From assembly GCF_007954585.1 (NCBI RefSeq), contig NZ_CP042382.1, positions 62,001 to 126,000 on the forward strand: 64,000 nucleotides of DNA, written 5' to 3'. This document shows positions 63,314 to 64,000 of the stretch, in pieces. Source of the stretch: Pistricoccus aurantiacus. GTDB taxonomy: Bacteria > Pseudomonadota > Gammaproteobacteria > Pseudomonadales > Halomonadaceae. The notes below the pieces were generated by a model. It saw only the letters and a program-made list of their open reading frames with translations, was not told the DNA's origin and did not search any database. The stretch's first letter is position 1; each line of letters opens with the position of its first letter. The position numbers were made by a program, and so were the translations under genes.

Positions 63314-63596
63314 TTAGTCAGGCAGTCATGGCGATGATCACCAGCGCCAAGAACTCCGCATGACCGTTGGACATGGAGATCCAGGATCTCGATATCGCCG
63401 GCTTGCCTTCTCCTTCCATCGTTCGGATGAAGCTTTTTACTCTCGAAACCCGGCTCGTTCTACGTAAGGCTGGTCAATTAGGTGAAAAAGATCGACAGCA
63501 TATTGCCTCTATTCTTCAGCAACTGCTTCCCCTCTGATAAACACTTCAGTTCCGTTTCCGGCGAGTTTTCTGGTCGCCCCGCGTTACACTGACCCC

Positions 63597-64000
63597 ATGA
63601 ATATCGCAGCCACGCCAAAAGACGACGCCTTGCTGACGCCGGAACGTTGTCACCGGGCCCGCCTCGCCCGGGACGCCCGTTTCGATGGCCGTTTCTTCAC
63701 CGCAGTGACGACCACCGGTATCTACTGTCGGCCGATCTGTCCCGCCACGCCGCCGCTGGAGCGCAACGTCGTCTATTTCGAAAGCGCCGTCACCGCCGCT
63801 CAAGCGGGTTATCGCCCTTGCCTGCGCTGCCGGCCGGACAGCGCCCCGGACTCCCCTGCCTGGCGTGGCACGCAAACCACCCTGGAGCGCGCTCTGCGGC
63901 TGATCGACGAAGGCGCCTTGCAGAACGGCTCGGTAGCGCAACTGTGCGAGCGCCTGGGTATCGGCGAGCGTTATCTACGCCGACTCTTTCGCGAGCGCTT
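63597..64000 (+). CDS. Ada-type methyl-binding / AraC domain protein, likely AlkA fusion (3' cut by window)
   Basis: The frame runs off the window end after 134 codons. It has the Ada zinc domain: RFDGRFFTAVTTTGIYCRPI, then CPATPP and AGYRPCLRCRPDSAP, with four Cys (CRPIC...CLRC) that bind Zn and accept a methyl group. An AraC-type helix-turn-helix follows (SVAQLCERLGIGERYLRRLF). This order is shared by Ada and by AlkA fusions (Ada-AraC-glycosylase), which repair alkylated DNA. Which one it is depends on the part outside the window. The opposite-strand frame is incidental. Confidence 0.85.
   Translation, partial: MNIAATPKDDALLTPERCHRARLARDARFDGRFFTAVTTTGIYCRPICPATPPLERNVVYFESAVTAAQAGYRPCLRCRPDSAPDSPAWRGTQTTLERALRLIDEGALQNGSVAQLCERLGIGERYLRRLFRER

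Larger units (their letters stand above)
61625..63537 (+). pseudogene. MazF/PemK-like toxin gene split by IS1380 and carrying a stop
   Basis: From the GTG at 61625 the frame reads SFEAFDVVVVPFPFTDKTTT and KRRPSLVLSSAEFNQTV, then meets the IS at 61741. Joining across the TTAG duplication the frame continues SQAVMAMITSAKNSA, a TGA at 63361-63363 where the family has Trp (SAWPLD), then PLDMEIQDLDIAGLPSPSIV, RMKLFTLETRLVLRKAGQLG, ending at 63535-63537. The toxin was therefore disabled both by insertion and by a Trp-to-stop change; the order is unknown. Confidence 0.85.

Noticed and set aside
1-64000. tRNA, rRNA, CRISPR arrays, prophage structural genes or a replication origin
   Set aside because: None was recognised on either strand by reading; a tRNAscan or CRISPR search would be needed to be certain.

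Overview
The window looks like an accessory-rich chromosomal stretch of a moderately GC-rich gammaproteobacterium. Gene content and protein style (Lgt, PurE/PurK, YihY, TtrBCA, a carotenoid cluster with a type 2 IPP isomerase) suggest a Halomonadaceae-like halophile. That assignment is inference: there is no rRNA or marker gene here.

Region 1 (1-20 kb) is a heavy-metal island. It holds a CopA-type Cu P-ATPase followed by a DUF3141 PhaC-like hydrolase, a small unknown protein, a SHOCT membrane protein and a beta-propeller protein. Then come a CadA/ZntA-type ATPase divergent from a CadR-like MerR regulator across a clear MerR operator, a MntP Mn exporter behind a yybP-ykoY-like leader, a truncated DmeF-like exporter, a DUF411 copper-binding protein and CcdA. 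Embedded in it is a sugar/polyol module: an SDR dehydrogenase, a ribose-type ABC binding protein, two permeases, and an ATPase fused in frame to the tail of an unrelated binding protein. The stretches flanking that module hold decayed copies of island genes (SHOCT, the 4121 family, an unknown family) and a broken cytochrome c.

Region 2 (20-34 kb) is more ordinary: YihY, a Tsx-like porin, a LysR regulator, purEK, an orphan XRE protein, a SelD-associated flavoprotein, an AT-rich L-serine dehydratase, and a complete ttrBCA tetrathionate reductase operon behind a perfect FNR-type site.

Region 3 (34-42 kb) is a decay zone. A dead IS701-family element abuts a 5'-truncated, dead IS10-like element. 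After these come a ferric-reductase-like flavocytochrome, a broken DUF1524 (GmrSD-type) gene, a decayed second ttrA fragment, an orphan Phd antitoxin with its operator, a PEGA-like lipoprotein, a zinc-knuckle miniprotein and a YrhK-like membrane protein.

Region 4 (42-53 kb) holds a DMT transporter, a YfcE-like phosphodiesterase, ilvD, and a complete carotenoid glucoside cluster: crtE divergent from idi2-crtX-crtY-crtI-crtB, with crtZ convergent. The + strand genes overlap by 4-8 bp. The predicted product is zeaxanthin and its glucosides.

Region 5 (53-64 kb) holds TenA, an AhpD-like protein, a PLD/SF2 helicase/DUF3427 protein next to hipBA (defence-like), MmsA, a MazE-like antitoxin whose MazF-like toxin is split by an IS1380-family element with a TTAG duplication, and the start of an Ada/AraC/AlkA-type repair gene that runs off the window.

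A cross-cutting signal is that at least five, probably six or seven, inactivating mutations in the pseudogenes are tryptophan-to-stop changes (TGG to TAG or TGA).
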